DNA of 64,000 nt. Origin: Mansonella perstans (Eukaryota; Nematoda; Chromadorea; Rhabditida; Onchocercidae). The translations under genes were made by a program, and so were the position numbers. The stretch is taken from NCBI GenBank assembly GCA_037074765.1, contig JBAMDO010000001.1, positions 124,001 through 188,000 of the forward strand, given 5' to 3'. Below, piece by piece: positions 14,309 through 27,087 of the stretch. Numbering within the stretch: the stretch's first letter is position 1; each line of letters starts with the position of its first letter. The notes beneath the pieces were generated by a model. The model was not told the DNA's origin. It was given only the letters and a program-made list of their open reading frames with translations, and did no database searches.

Positions 14309-16969
14309 TTAGTTCTCATGGGTACCGATTGGAGCTATCAGTGAAGAAAGGTTCTTGCGATCTTCATCTAATGATCTTTCACCCTTCCAATAGCCAAGAA
14401 TGCCTATCAATAACTGTCAGTGAAATATTATTCTTAATTATTAATTCTTTTCTATATCATAATAATTGAAAATTTGATATTTTAATTCACATCACTGCCT
14501 AAATGACATAAAGAATTCATAATTATGACAAAACAAATCGTTAGTTTGAATTCTTCAGCGAAGGCATTGAAACAAAATAAGTGGAATAATGTATGGAAAG
14601 AACTTAAAAACATTAAGGTTGGCTTTTATTGACATTGGCATTAGTGAAAGAACTGAAATGAAGTAGAGGACTGAGAAAATGAATAACTCTCATTAATCGC
14701 TAAGAAAAAGTACAAGTTCATTTTTATTCTTCTAATTAAAAAATTGATTGAAATAAAACTGGTTTTAACCAATGTATGACAATACATTTTGCTGTCTCTC
14801 TTTTATATAGAATTCCGGAAATTTTATTGGATATGCAAGTCATCTATTAGAAGTCTTCCGACAATCTTCTGCTATCTGCTAGAAACACTAGAATCTGCTA
14901 GAAGCTAGCAGGGGAACACTTTCTGGAGAGAAAAAGAAAATAAGATGCAGGATTAAATTCAGAAAATTCTGCAGTCATTTACGGTAAATAATCATTTACT
15001 GTGACTTAGCTATATCATGTATATCAAGTTATCTACAATCTGATTGCAATTATTCTCAATCTAATTATCTGATTATCTGATACAATTATTTGATATTATC
15101 TGATACAATTATCTGACTATATTATCTGACACAATCTGATTATCTGATTGCATATTATTTATTCACAACATGCCGTATTATGGCTTATTTATCAGCGATT
15201 TAAACTGTATTATAAGTTAACATCTATCCTGAAAAATACATTTAGTAAAACTGATATTTAGTGATATAGCAGTTGATGAAATACTAAGCATCTGGATAAA
15301 CATCAGGACAAATGATCGACTTATCTCTCTCACAGACTCTCCGGTATTACACTGGATTCACCTCTGAAATTAATGCAAATTTAGAAAAATCCATGCAAAT
15401 CCGACAGAGCATCTCGTTATAAACGACTGATGACGAAAACGTTAAGAAAATCTGTATGAGCAAATAGAATTTCCTAATAAAGAAAGGTATTCATAAAAAC
15501 GAAGGAAATGATGGACAAAAATGAATGGTATTATCAAGTGAAAGAAGCACATTTTATTGCCGTTGCTTAAAAAAGAAACATTAATCACTGAACAGAACAT
15601 CGATGAAAATACAAACGTTGGAAGACAAATTTTAGATAAAATTATAGAAGAGAGATGAAATTTGAAAAGTTAGACAAACATTTTTAAATAAATTAAATTC
15701 CTTATATTCCTTTCTCTTCTACAAATTGATCTGAAAGGCATGTTTTACAGCGTAAATAAGTGATGGAAACATAAATTTTAAAATGAATTTTCATGTAGTC
15801 ATAATTAGCCACAATCATCAAGTCCACTAGGGCTGTTCAGAAGAATTACGACGTTTAGAAGTGCTCAGAGCACTTCTAATCTACTTTTAAGTTCATTGTT
15901 CGGAACTAATTTAAGCAGATTTTTGCACTTCTAAACTATTTTTAAGTTCATTGTTCGGAATTAATTTAAGCAGATTTTTCTTTTTCGCATATTCTATTAA
16001 TGCATTATGCGCACTAGCACCCAAACCAATTCGATTTGCCGTTCTTGCCAACCAGTGAGTGCTATAAGCAGAAATATTTTTTAAAATTTTGAACTCGATT
16101 TCAATATGGTGACATTTTCACTTATTCATTACAATTTCAAATCTTCAAGAAATAATCTGAAAACGTAGTACAAAACAATCTAAACAAATAATCAGTGAAC
16201 TATCTAAAAGTTTTCAAATAACTGAAATAGATTATCTAATTTGTAATCTGTGAAACTAGAAATTATTATATTAGCTGATCAAATCAGATTAATACGGAAA
16301 AGAAAGCAAATATACAACCGGAATGAAATTTGGAAAGCTAATGGAAAGTATAAAACTTTCATAGCTTATTAAAGATTAAAAGAGTTAATCATTTCAATCT
16401 GAAGAACATAAGATATACAAACCTACTAATGATAGCTTCTGTAACACTTTTTAATTGACGAGCATGGATAATAGTGGCAAGTGATAGTGCTAATGAAAAA
16501 CAATTGATTACAGTTGGAAGAATTAGAAGGACAAGCATCCAAAAATAATACCGCTCAGCTGCTTCCATACATGATCGAACTGAAATTATTACCAATGCAA
16601 CATGGACAGTTTCGCATGCTCAGTACTGAAGCTAACCATTAGATTGATGTAATCCTACTGAAGTTTATAATGATAAAAAATAATCTGAACTACATTCCTG
16701 TTCTTTACAAGCAAACTGTAGGTAGTAGAAATGGTTGATAAATCCATATTAATTTATCAATTTTCTAGTAAAAGTGCTGAATAAATCTTAGCATAACAAA
16801 CAGATAAGATAGCACAATAGCATTAGGCATTTTAGGCATGTTCCACAAAAAGGATAAATATTCCATTTACACATCAACGGATAATGATTAGACTCTTCAC
16901 ATGAAACAAAGACGTAAGTCTTACAATTAAGATGTAAAGTTTCAGAGATTCCAGTAATAGAATTATTTT
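14309..16969 (-). CDS. Unrecognised membrane protein, partial exon set
   Basis: Three minus-strand segments look like exons of one gene. 16969-16847 begins after TTTCTCTCAG and encodes a cysteine-containing stretch (LHLNCKTYVFVSCEESNHY). It ends at a possible GTGGAA donor in phase 1. 16579-16423 begins after AATTTCAG in the matching phase, ends at GTTTGT, and encodes a hydrophobic helix (YYFWMLVLLILPTVINCFSL). 14413-14309 begins after CTGACAG and runs LLIGILGYWKGERSLDEDRK to a TAA. The first two join in phase. At least one exon is missing between the second and third, and the 5' end is not found. I do not recognise the family. The coding potential of each piece is moderate, so the model as a whole is tentative. 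Confidence 0.35.
15031..15152. repeat. Degenerate tandem TTATCTGATACAA repeat
   Basis: Successive variants of ATTATCTGATACA and CAATCTGATTATCTG fill this stretch with a period of roughly 10 to 18 bases. It lies inside the putative intron space of the unrecognised minus-strand gene. It is a simple low-complexity array with no coding potential. Confidence 0.7.
15855..15879. repeat. Near-perfect palindrome
   Basis: Two 12-base arms (TTAGAAGTGCTC and GAGCACTTCTAA) flank a single A. The right arm overlaps the first unit of the adjacent 55-base tandem duplication. Confidence 0.8.
15870..15979. repeat. 55-base tandem duplication
   Basis: Two head-to-tail copies (15870-15924 and 15925-15979) both begin GCACTTCTAA and end TTTAAGCAGATTTTT, with very few differences. 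The copies are recent enough to align without gaps. Confidence 0.85.
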
Positions 16970-17539
16970 CTGAGAGAAACAGTCCAAAATCAACCATTTA
17001 GCATACTCAGATGGAGAGAAACACATGCACAATTCGTTGTCATTAAATAATGATAAAAAGTGAATTACTCAACCGCACTTAAACAAAACGAATAATCAAA
17101 TTGCATTTTAAAGTAAATTTGCATTAGTTCTAAAATAATGGACAAATTAATGCACATAAAGTAGTACTACCAAACCGTAATACTTTAATATGGAATAAAC
17201 GAAATGTATTCGAATGGCTCCTTTCAAATATCTTCAGAAATAATCAGCCAAATTAAATGGAAGAAGAATCAAATTAAGTCAGATTATTGGAGAGCTATTA
17301 ACGATCAGTTCAACTGCAGTCGCACTTAAAGAACTTATTTTTCGACTCTGAATCAAAATTAAATGAATTTAAGCAGACTGACGATTTCACACTGATCATT
17401 TTAAGCTGCCAATTATATAATAAACACATAGAGAATTGATGCAAATTGTACCGTATAAAAGTTTTTTCCCGACAAATCAATTAAACAAAAAAATCGATAA
17501 ATCCCTGAGATGATCATTAATAATCCATTCACAATTCCA

Positions 17540-19554
17540 TCACTTGCGCCAGACAACATCGACTTGATCAGTACGAAAACGCTGCGTGGTGCAAGTCTCT
17601 TCAAGAGCAATTACCATTTTAGCATTTGCCATGTGCCAACCAACTTGGGCAATCATTGCACCATTATCAACACAGAATCTTTCATCTGTCGCGAACAATT
17701 TCGCACTTCTAAAAAAATATTAAAAAGATTTTTGCCTGCATATATCATTCCAAAATCGTTCCTTAACTGCCCATATATTTTTCATTCTTGTAATCTAATA
17801 GATGAGTATTTTATTTTATCATATCATTAACAGGTAACTCTAATTTTACCGTTCATCAGCCATAATTGACATCATTGTTTGGAGGCGCTTATTGGAACCA
17901 ACACCACCTACAACTAATACTTCATTACTACCACAGTGCGCCATCGCTCTTTCCGTGATCTCCACTAGCATAGCGAATACTGTTTCCTGAGAAGATATTT
18001 CAGATGGTTAATAAATAATATAGGTTTAATGACTAAATTTGTAAAAAGCATTGTATGTTGTGATTTCTCTTTAGAAATAAATGCACGTATTTGAAAATGA
18101 ACCAATTTTATAACCATTCGAGCAAAAGCAAATGAAAATTCGATAATTGCCGCTCATTAGCATAGAAGTTTTACTAACCTGCAAAGAGAAACAGAGATCA
18201 GCTGCAGTACATTCACCATCTCGAATCATTTGCAAACCTTTGTGTTCGACATAGGAAAGTATGCCGGAAAGCGATAAATCCATCCCTTTCACGGTATATG
18301 GTAGGGCAATAAGTTTTTTTCCGTTCAAGGCGAGCTGTTCCAAATTGTAGGCCGGAAATGGATCATTTGGAAGATTCAGCAAACGTGCAAATCTGAAGAG
18401 ATATAATTAATTTCCTATGCCCTTTCAGAATTTGTCATAAGCAAGAAATATACTTAGTTATTAACATGGAGTGGAGTTTTTAAATTAAATTAATGTAAAG
18501 CAAAAATGGAATCAAACATACCTATCTAAGCAATTACCAACAGCGATATCTAAAGTTTCACCGAATATTCTGTAGCGCTGATTAGAATAATTGATGACCT
18601 GGAAGAAATTAACCAAGTGATATCATTCGCATTAAAATCAAGATGAAACGTGAAAGAAAATCAACTGGATAATTTTCGACATACCTGAGTGTTACCACCA
18701 CTAACATATAGCACAATTGGATTTTCTGCTTTCGTGATAAGACGACCCATTTCAATATGGCCAATACAGTGATTCACTGGGTAAATTGGAACTGACCATA
18801 ACTGCGACAATGTACGTGCTACGATTGCACCAACTTGTAGTGGAGCACCCATTCCTGGTCCTTTTGTGTAAGCAATTCCATCAATTTCATTTTGTGGATT
18901 CTGCCGAAAAGTCTCAATGTCTTATATTAACTAATGTCAATTATCGACCAATTATACGTATAAAAAAGTGTCACATTATTTTCAAATCCATATAATCGGT
19001 GTAAAGAATTTTCTGTCGAACTTTCATTAACTTTCAAATCCACGTAATGTCAACTTAAGACCTTCGATAATCAATAATATCACTTAGGTTAAATCGATAA
19101 ATACCGTAATACCACGTAGTTCCGAACGTATTTGTGTTATAATAATTGCAACTTGTCAACGATTCATTAAGACAATAATGATACGAAACACAAAAATGTC
19201 TGTGAAATATGACTTTGTGCGCAATAAACAAACGATTTTTTTTATAATACTGACTTTGATATGGGCTTGTTGTAAAGCATCAATAACAATGCGAACGATA
19301 TTTTGTCTGTGATGTGCTGCTGTTTCCGATGGTCGAAATCCTTGACCAGTTGGAGCATGGTAAGTAGCCCGAGGGTTTGACAAAACCTATGTAAATGTAT
19401 AAATGCATACCAGAAGAAGAAAATTAACAGAACAATCGAAATTATGCAAAATTGAGGGTTAATATTAATATGTAAAAATGAATACCTCGCCATCCCGAAT
19501 AATCCCAACTCCAACTTTATTAGCACTACTTTCAATTCCCAGTATGCAAACCAT
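17540..19554 (-). CDS. OSGEP: OSGEP / Kae1, tRNA N6-threonylcarbamoyltransferase (KEOPS)
   Basis: Catalytic subunit of the KEOPS complex. It transfers the threonylcarbamoyl group to A37 of ANN-decoding tRNAs in the cytosol and nucleus. Exons are 19554-19486, 19386-19255, 18900-18685, 18598-18522, 18392-18179, 17986-17850 and 17708-17540, giving 337 residues (human 335). The model starts [17 protein letters not shown]. It carries the metal-binding [10 protein letters not shown] motif, SGGNTQ, the Kae1-type [15 protein letters not shown], and VDNGAMIAQ near the end, and it stops after [12 protein letters not shown]. It matches cytosolic OSGEP rather than mitochondrial OSGEPL1, and no presequence is seen. 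The LYR-protein gene ends 376 bases upstream on the same strand, so the two could be co-transcribed. Confidence 0.96.
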
Positions 19555-19650
19555 AATTGATACGTTAGCAAAATCGATCCGATTTCAATAGTTGTTCGGC
19601 TTTCTATGATAAATAAAAATTTCTATAGCTGCATCAGACAAGATTTTTTC

Positions 19651-19654
<4 letters not shown>

Positions 19655-19690
<36 letters not shown>
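19655..19690. repeat. 36-base poly(A) run (poly(T) on the coding strand)
   Basis: An uninterrupted run of A between the LYR-protein gene and OSGEP. On the minus strand it is poly(T), lying about 100 bases upstream of the OSGEP start. It could belong to the pyrimidine-rich intercistronic region of an operon or be a simple homopolymer. Its exact length may be affected by sequencing. Confidence 0.8.
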
Positions 19691-19691
<1 letters not shown>

Positions 19692-19930
19692 AGATTATAT
19701 CAAAATAAATGATGAAAGTTAGATTTGCTGAGAAATATCTGAGAAAAATCAAATCAATAAGTTAACTGTGCTTCATTTATTATTGTAAACTACTTAAAAC
19801 AAAAAGTAAAGACCCTTTTTCCAGCATTTCTTGAGCTTTTATTAAAATACAAGCATTTGCCTTTATCATGTGAATATATATAACTTAAATTTTTGGCAAA
19901 TCAGCAAAATTTCAATTATATATAAAACAT

Positions 19931-20152
19931 CTAACGTATAGTAATTGTCAATAAGAATTTTCTATTTACTGAAAATATAAGAAATTCGAAAACCTGCACA
20001 AGTTGTTCTGCCTTTCTACCTGTAGCTTGCTTGTTGAAAAAGAATTCTCGATAAACCCGTTCGCAGAAATATTCCTTATCCGTGTATTGAAAATTATCGG
20101 CTTTACGTAAAATCCGTTTATACAATGATAAAATCGACAAGCGATTGTTCAT
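19931..20152 (-). CDS. Small LYR-motif protein, MIEF1-microprotein-like
   Basis: A single-exon, 73-residue protein. It begins with a Complex1_LYR-type segment: LSILSLYKRILRKADNF, then QYTDKEYFCERVYREFF and NKQATGRKAEQL. The closest remembered relative is the MIEF1 microprotein (70 residues), a mitochondrial LYR protein encoded upstream of MIEF1 in vertebrates. That protein shares the LSLY, YTD and REF positions and has the same length. LYR proteins act in mitochondria with acyl carrier protein in Fe-S, respiratory-complex or ribosome assembly. A TTTTTCAG about 50 bases upstream of the ATG could be a trans-splice acceptor. The final residues (FLLTITIR) diverge, and an internal splice near 19990 cannot be excluded but would leave an intron too short to be usual. 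OSGEP lies 376 bases downstream. Confidence 0.75.
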   Translation of the reverse strand: MNNRLSILSLYKRILRKADNFQYTDKEYFCERVYREFFFNKQATGRKAEQLVQVFEFLIFSVNRKFLLTITIR

Positions 20153-21962
20153 TAATGTAAAATGGATGCAATGAAATCTGGAAGTTCTGAGAGTTCTGAA
20201 AAATCTTCCCTTTAATTATATTTAAATATTTACACTAAAAATTTAAATATTTATACTACTCTAAATCACTACTTTCGCTTATTGAAGATAATGCAAAAGG
20301 ACTGCTACCATTAGTCAATGATTTCTAGCCATAGAATAAAGTTCACAGCAAGATATCAGAGTAGTGTGCTCATCTAATTTTTATTTGTTACATCCAATCA
20401 ATATTGTTCAATACTTCCCTGAACTTTTCTTACACTATTCGTGGTAATTTAACTTTCGAAATATTGAACTGTCTTTTTTTTTTTTTTTCGATTTAGTAAG
20501 CAATTTGCTGGTTCGAAAATCTTTTCATTTTCGCACCAATTTATCCACAACAAAACTTTTTTTTCTTTTTCAATATGAATTTATCTATTTATTTGAAAGA
20601 GTATAGTTTATGCTAAGCGGAAAATGATAACAAATACATGCAATGGAATAACATGAAAGGAAAAGAAAATTGCTCGAGCAATGAAATAAATCTAATACTT
20701 ATATATATATGGTTAATTCATAGTGAATTCAAATAAGCCTAAAATTAAAGAACGATGGGGAAATTAATCAAAAATTTAATGAATTCCTTAGAGAGAAATT
20801 ACGGATTTTCATTAGCAATAAAAATGGTCAGCAAAAATGCCTGCACGAAATGATAAAAGACAATGATTTCAAGCGATGAATAAAATCTAGAAAAATAAAC
20901 TTGATTGTTGACAATTAAGTTGGACAATATAAAAGAAGCAAAATACAGCTAGAAAACAAATTTTGATATTGTTTTCATGAATATTTGACGACAATAATTT
21001 ATTTCGTATAGCATGACAGAAAATGGTAACACTCCCGGAATTCCCGCTAAAACTAATTAGTTTCAGAACAGAAGAGCTCGGAAATTATCACTAATCAAAT
21101 TACGCCACCTTTAATCCTGGAAGTATATTAGGAACAGAAATTTAAAATTTAAAATCTCGTACATCAAGAAATTTCTACAGAAAAATTTTTTTTTGCTATC
21201 TTCGGTAATGTAATAGAATATCCTGTGATGAAACTAAGAAATTCCATTTTAAAAATCATGTGATTATTTTGTAAGTAACATAAATACAATAAGTAACTTT
21301 TTCGCAAATTTAATTTGTAATGAAACTCCTTCTTTAAATTTGAAGTCTCAAACTTAATAGACTGGGCAACAGGATATTTTACAGTATTCACATGGGATTT
21401 GGATACTTATAAATAAATCGTCAAGAGTGAATTTAATAGTATCACATCTTATGAAATGAGAGCAGCATACAAAACTTGAATGAAAAAAAAAACTTGTAAA
21501 TTGTTTTGCTGAAATAGAAACAGGAACTGAGCGTTTCGGATACTATTTTATTATTATGTTCTGTTATAGGCTTCCATCTAGGAAGCTAATAAAAAACGAA
21601 GCCTAATAATGAAATGCCAAAACAGAAAAAGTTTGTACTGTTCCAATTCTTCGCGAGGATCAGCTTAGTAACATGATTGGCAGATAGAATATTTCATTGC
21701 ATTTTATACAGGATCTGAATTACTCCTAAGAGAATAATAAGTTTTTACAATAAATCCATATAGAATGGAAAAAATTAACATATATGCATGATCAATATTA
21801 TACAACAGAAAATTGGGGAAAAAAAAATTAAAATGAAGATAAAAGCCCCCAGAAAAAGTATTACGAGCAAAAAAGAACAATCGAAAACGATTAAGGCATG
21901 AAAACCATTACAAGCCGGAAGAAATTATGTCTTTTTTACAAAATAAAACAGAGCTTATTTAA
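20153..21962. other. Intergenic, AT-rich
   Basis: I see no supported exon on either strand. One minus-strand open stretch of 75 codons (21391-21164) has no splice context or recognisable motif. Confidence 0.5.
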
Positions 21963-23705
21963 TCACAGTGGAGAAATAACTGTACTTGTTTTCAGTTTTA
22001 TAAAATATGCGAAACGGAAGAAAAAAAATAATGTAATAACAATGACGAACAGCCAGCTCAAATAGATAAGAGGCGCAGATTTTGCTGAATGCCATGTCCC
22101 TATCTAAAAAAAAAAACCATTAGTTAAAAAAGGAAGAACAAAGTTCTATATTTTATTCTATATTTTGCTTGATTAAAAGCAACACCTGAAATATAAATGC
22201 TGTACCTCAAATAATACGTCAATGTTTATATATCTCGCAAAATTAATATCATTGACGAATTAGAAACGCATCAATTGCCAAGCGTTAAAACAAAGAAAAA
22301 TGAACTGATATGATCAAAAAATGCAAATGAAGTTCATTATATATATATAAAATTATTCAGTGAAACTACTGAAATAAAAAATAATATTGGAAACTGAAAA
22401 TAATAACGGAGAAACTCACCATTAAACCAAGAGCAGCTATTAAGAATAACAAGGAGCAAACGATGAAAAAGACTGCTCTGTTACGAGCATATTCACGACC
22501 AACCGATGAACTATAACATTCATTTTATCATTCTTCCTATACTTACCACAATTATTTAATTGAAATTAACGTTCAATAATGAGACTATAGTTGCTCTTCT
22601 TGTTCTTCTACTAAAGCAATTATCAGTTCAATTTTTCATTCTCTTAGTAAAGCAAAGACTAGCTAGAAACAAGAACAGAAAATTAAAACTGACTACAAAT
22701 GACAAGATTTTTGAACTAAATATATAAACTAACATTTTCTGACAATGTGGGCATTTCGCGACGGTAACATTAAGCGTATTGAACATGAAAATTTCTTGAC
22801 AATGGGCACACAAAACTCGGCATGTCCCAGTCGGAGCTCTATAAAAATGTTATTTTTATTGCAAATTATTCATGGATATACCTGGACGAAGTCCCTGCAA
22901 TCCATTCCATAACAGAAATTTAATTTTATTTCTTTTATAAATAATTTAATTCCTATTTATAAATTAATTCAAAAACATGATGGAATTCAGTACCTACCTT
23001 ACTGCTGTACCAACCGGTGCACTACCACCCAACGTAATCACACGTTTGCATTTGCTACGTGGACATGCAATACGATTTGAAGAAGCTTTACAAAGTAAAA
23101 GGCAGTTGCAGGGGCAACGCACATATTTTTTACCCGGTGGTGCAGCACGAATTGGTGTTGCTTCATTACAATGACTACATTTCACCACATGTTGTCTAGT
23201 CTAAAAAAAAAAAAAAAATGCACCATAAATAATAAATTTAAGCATATTACAGAATGTTATTTAAAATTTGCTGAGAATTATCAAGCTGCCTCATTTATCA
23301 AACTGTTTCGCAAGCAGTATTAACAGGTAATCTAACAGTAATGAAAACTGTCCTCATTAAGTAGCAAATGAAAAAAGACATCAGTAAATAATGAAAAAAT
23401 CCTGAAAAAAGCTTTTTGACCTTGCCTTCGATAATAATTGTAGCTGCGCAGACACGGCATGTAACAGTTGGACCGGTATGTCTGGATGCTTCGCCTGATT
23501 CACCGAAAGTATGGGGAATTGTTTGTTGTGTTTGTGGCTCAGTATGATATTCTTCTTCATGGCTAACATATTCGTCTGGCTCATCCGATATAATAGTTTC
23601 TGTACCTTGATTTTCAATACCTTCATAATTTACGGAAATTGTTGATCTTTCGTTACTTATCAACGGCGATTGTTCATTATCGTCATATTCATTTACACCA
23701 CTCAT
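21963..23705 (-). CDS. PIP4P1/PIP4P2-like: TMEM55/PIP4P-type phosphatidylinositol-4,5-bisphosphate 4-phosphatase
   Basis: Late endosome/lysosome membrane protein of the TMEM55 family, reported to convert PI(4,5)P2 to PI5P. Exons are 23705-23421, 23200-22998, 22838-22734, 22510-22420 and 22103-21963, giving 274 residues (human paralogue 277). The acidic, disordered N-terminus ([17 protein letters not shown]) is followed by a CRVC zinc-ribbon start, then [20 protein letters not shown] and [20 protein letters not shown]. The CKASSNR segment is the CX5R phosphatase signature. A second Cys cluster ([15 protein letters not shown]) precedes two C-terminal transmembrane helices, [19 protein letters not shown] and a segment starting [17 protein letters not shown]. 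All phases agree, and there is one gene per locus, with no sign of a paralogue here. Confidence 0.94.
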
Positions 23706-25087
23706 TCTTTGCCCACTTCAACTTAACTCCAGATACTGAAAATGATTGATTCATTTTTTGTGATTATAATATGTTATCGACGAATTAGACGTTGCTTTAG
23801 AAGTTCTTCTATCTGCTTATCTTGTCAGAAAACTGCCAAAGATTTGAGTTGAAAAAGAACACAACATAGCTTAGCCCTCACAAAGATTCATGGCATTAAT
23901 CAGACCTAGAAATATCTTGACTCTGCTGTTTAATCCTGTTGTAAAAAAAAAAAAAAAACCCATATCATCAACCAGTTCCTTCTACGCTTCATATAATAAA
24001 TTCAAATTAACTTTTCTTTTGTAAATATTCCTCAATATGGAACTGAAAAGCTATCAAAAAGTACAAACGAAAGATTTTTACTTTTTTAGAAAATATCTTA
24101 AAAATGAAGATAAGCGGAGCATTTCCATTAACCTGCAGGAAACAAAATGCGAAAGGATAGGTTATTACTGCAAGTAATGCTTCATTTTAGCATCAACTAT
24201 ATAACAAAGCATAGAGCAACTACATCAATTCAATAATTTATTTTCGAACTACAGACAAAAGCAAACTTAAAATTTGACTGTCAGTAAATTTTGTACAGAT
24301 TTGTACAAAATAAATTTTGTACAAATTAGCACTGAAATACAATTCCCAACAAATGTAATAAAAATTTAGGAATTCAAAACTGTGAGAAAAATGTCGTAAA
24401 TATAAATGCATCGATTACTGAAGATCAAACTGAGTCAAACTGATTATCAGTTCAGATAAGAACAATGAGTTAATGCAAATTGTGTTCATAAACATTTCTT
24501 AATAAAAAAAATACGCACATTTGAAGAATACTTAAAGGAATTAGATACACGAGATTAGTAGACATTCGATACATAAAATACTAGGGAATACACAAACAAT
24601 ATCACTCGGAAGCAAAATAATTCGTTAACTTAATGGAAAAAGAAAAATGAAAGGTAAAACTAAAACTCAACAAATTAATTCCTCACAAACACAAATTATA
24701 TTTGCAATAGTGATGATGAACTTTAAGCGAAATTCAAATTCCTAGATTAAATAACAGTTAAAAGGATAATGTACAATAAAACATCGTCACTGGCATAATT
24801 AGCAATATGGAATTTTTCTGAACCGTATCAGAATCGATCTTTTCCGTTTTAGGAAGGTCAATAGATGAAGCTTTATTAGGATTTGATTACAATAAAAATT
24901 ATAGCAAAAACATTTCAATGTTTTGCTCTACAAACATTATAATTTAAATGTAAGTATATCAAAAAAGATTGATGCCCATTTCATTTTTAAAAACAAAATA
25001 ACTTAAACAAAATTCTAATCTTCTGATAATAAATCTCAAATTTTCGAATCCCTCATTTTAGTCCAAAGCAAAACTGTTCCCTTCAAA
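23706..25087. other. Intergenic between TMEM55 and hipr-1
   Basis: AT-rich sequence with a 16-base poly(A) run near 23942 and no supported exon. Both neighbours are on the minus strand, so it holds the hipr-1 3' end and the TMEM55 upstream region. Confidence 0.5.
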
Positions 25088-27055
25088 TTATTTATCATCA
25101 GAATTTCTATCACTTTCAACAATTTGTGCAAGCTGATAATGCTGTTTTCTAAGCTGTGCAAGATGTGTTCGTTCTCGTACTAACTTAGCTTCCAGTTCCA
25201 AAATACGTACTTGGCTTTCCATTTCTTCTTTTTTTGTATCATGTAGAGTATAATGACTAAAGTCAAGATCTCCTAAAAAATCCATTTTTTGTAATCAAGT
25301 AAGAAGCAAAACCTAAAAATTTCAAAAATAGTACTTCTCTGCTATCTTAATGCATTAAATATTCACTTGCTGTTCCAGATGAAAATTCTTATAAGACTGT
25401 TTTGAAATTACTGTTTGAAAACGCTAACAACAAAATAAAGCATAATGTAGTTTAAATCAATTTTGAAAGTTATTACAGATGCAGCTATTGTTAAGCTGCT
25501 GTTACGCTCAAAAAAAACTAACGCAATCTTCAATAGAACGAAAACTTACTCTGCTCATTCAAAGTAATTTGGGCATTTTTTACCGTGGCAACAATATTTG
25601 CAGTACAGGTATTCACCGAACAGGATGCTGCGGAAAGTTCTTTCAGTCGTTGTGATTCACGGTCAGCTTTTACACGAGATGATACAAATAACTGCGCAGT
25701 ACTGGCTGCAATCTCTTGTGATGCAACAATCAAATATTCCAATTTGCCTTGACAAGAAACCACATCATCTGCTCTTTGACTGCAAATAAAATGTACCAAC
25801 ATTAAGCAATACATCAAATACATCAGAAATAGCAAATATTGCTGAAATCAGTTCTGCAAAGTTAATTAAACATCATTAGAATTACTTATTTTAAAAACTA
25901 CTACATCTAGAAATCTAATAAGAGTGATGAAAAAAGCCTCTTATCACCTATGGTTAAAACTGTGGGGGGAGGGGGGACAAAATATGAGCTTCTCAGTGCA
26001 ATCAGTAATAAGTCCTACTTTAATTATACAAAAAATGATGACTTACACAAGCACTGTAGCTGCAACTCCTACCGCTCTAGCTGCTGAAAGTAAACCTTCA
26101 GTCCACTGATGATTTCGTTTATAAAATTCATTTGGATTAGCTGTATCATGACCAGCGGCAACGATCTCTTCTTGCAATGCACGACTTTTTGTTACTAGCG
26201 TTACTATTGCAGCCATCAACTGGTTGCAAGAATCCAAAATTCCTTCATTGACTTTTAAACTGGAATACAGAAATTGTACATATGATCACACTTTTCAAAA
26301 TTAATAAACAGAATGAATTAACGATTGATTTATGGTCTTGTTTATTAATGAAAATACGTTGGACATGGTAAAAATGATCCTGCCTGAGTAAAGTGACCGA
26401 AAAGTTTCAAATCCAACACTTTCACATTTTTCAATGCTTACATTTTTCAAAATGATACCTAAGTTTGATGAAAATTCCTAACCGTCCCATTACAATCATG
26501 AACTTCAAAAACGACAATCGCTAACCGTATCCCGGAATCAGTAGCTCGATTTTTCTTTTGCATTTCTTCAATCAATTCAACAGCTTTTTGTATCGCTTCA
26601 TCCATACGTTTCATTTCTTCCTCAAGCTCAGCACCTATCACTTCAGCCGTCACATCACTCGAACTAGCTGGTAAAGTGAGACAGATTTCTTCTAGCCTTT
26701 CCAAAGAAGACTATAAACAATACAGTAAAACCAATATGAATGATGAAACAAGTTAAATGCTCATTTTGCTTGTGAGAAGGTTAACCAATCACTTCTAACA
26801 ACTTGATCATAAGACTTGCAGTTAAAATATGGCTAACATTAACACTTACAGATATGCTAACCGACCTTTAACTTCACGAAAAGTTCTTTAACAGACTTCA
26901 AACTTAGATCTCCAACCACTGAATAAGCAGCAACAGCATCAGCTATTACAACACAACACTGCTCCTGCACTACTGCAATGTGAATAATGCAAGTAGCGAA
27001 CAAAAATTCTTTGAATTTAATAAAGGACTCTCTTCTATTAAATGGAATTTAATTT

Positions 27056-27087
<32 letters not shown>

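Noticed and set aside
14239..14469. Plus-strand frame resembling a MATH/TRAF-domain fragment (FSSHGYRLELSV)
   Set aside because: The opposite strand carries a better exon (acceptor CTGACAG, in-frame stop, charged C-terminus). The plus frame has no joining exons and looks like a shadow.
23942..23957. Poly(A) run considered as a retroposed-sequence tail
   Set aside because: No target-site duplication or coding remnant next to it; homopolymers are common here.
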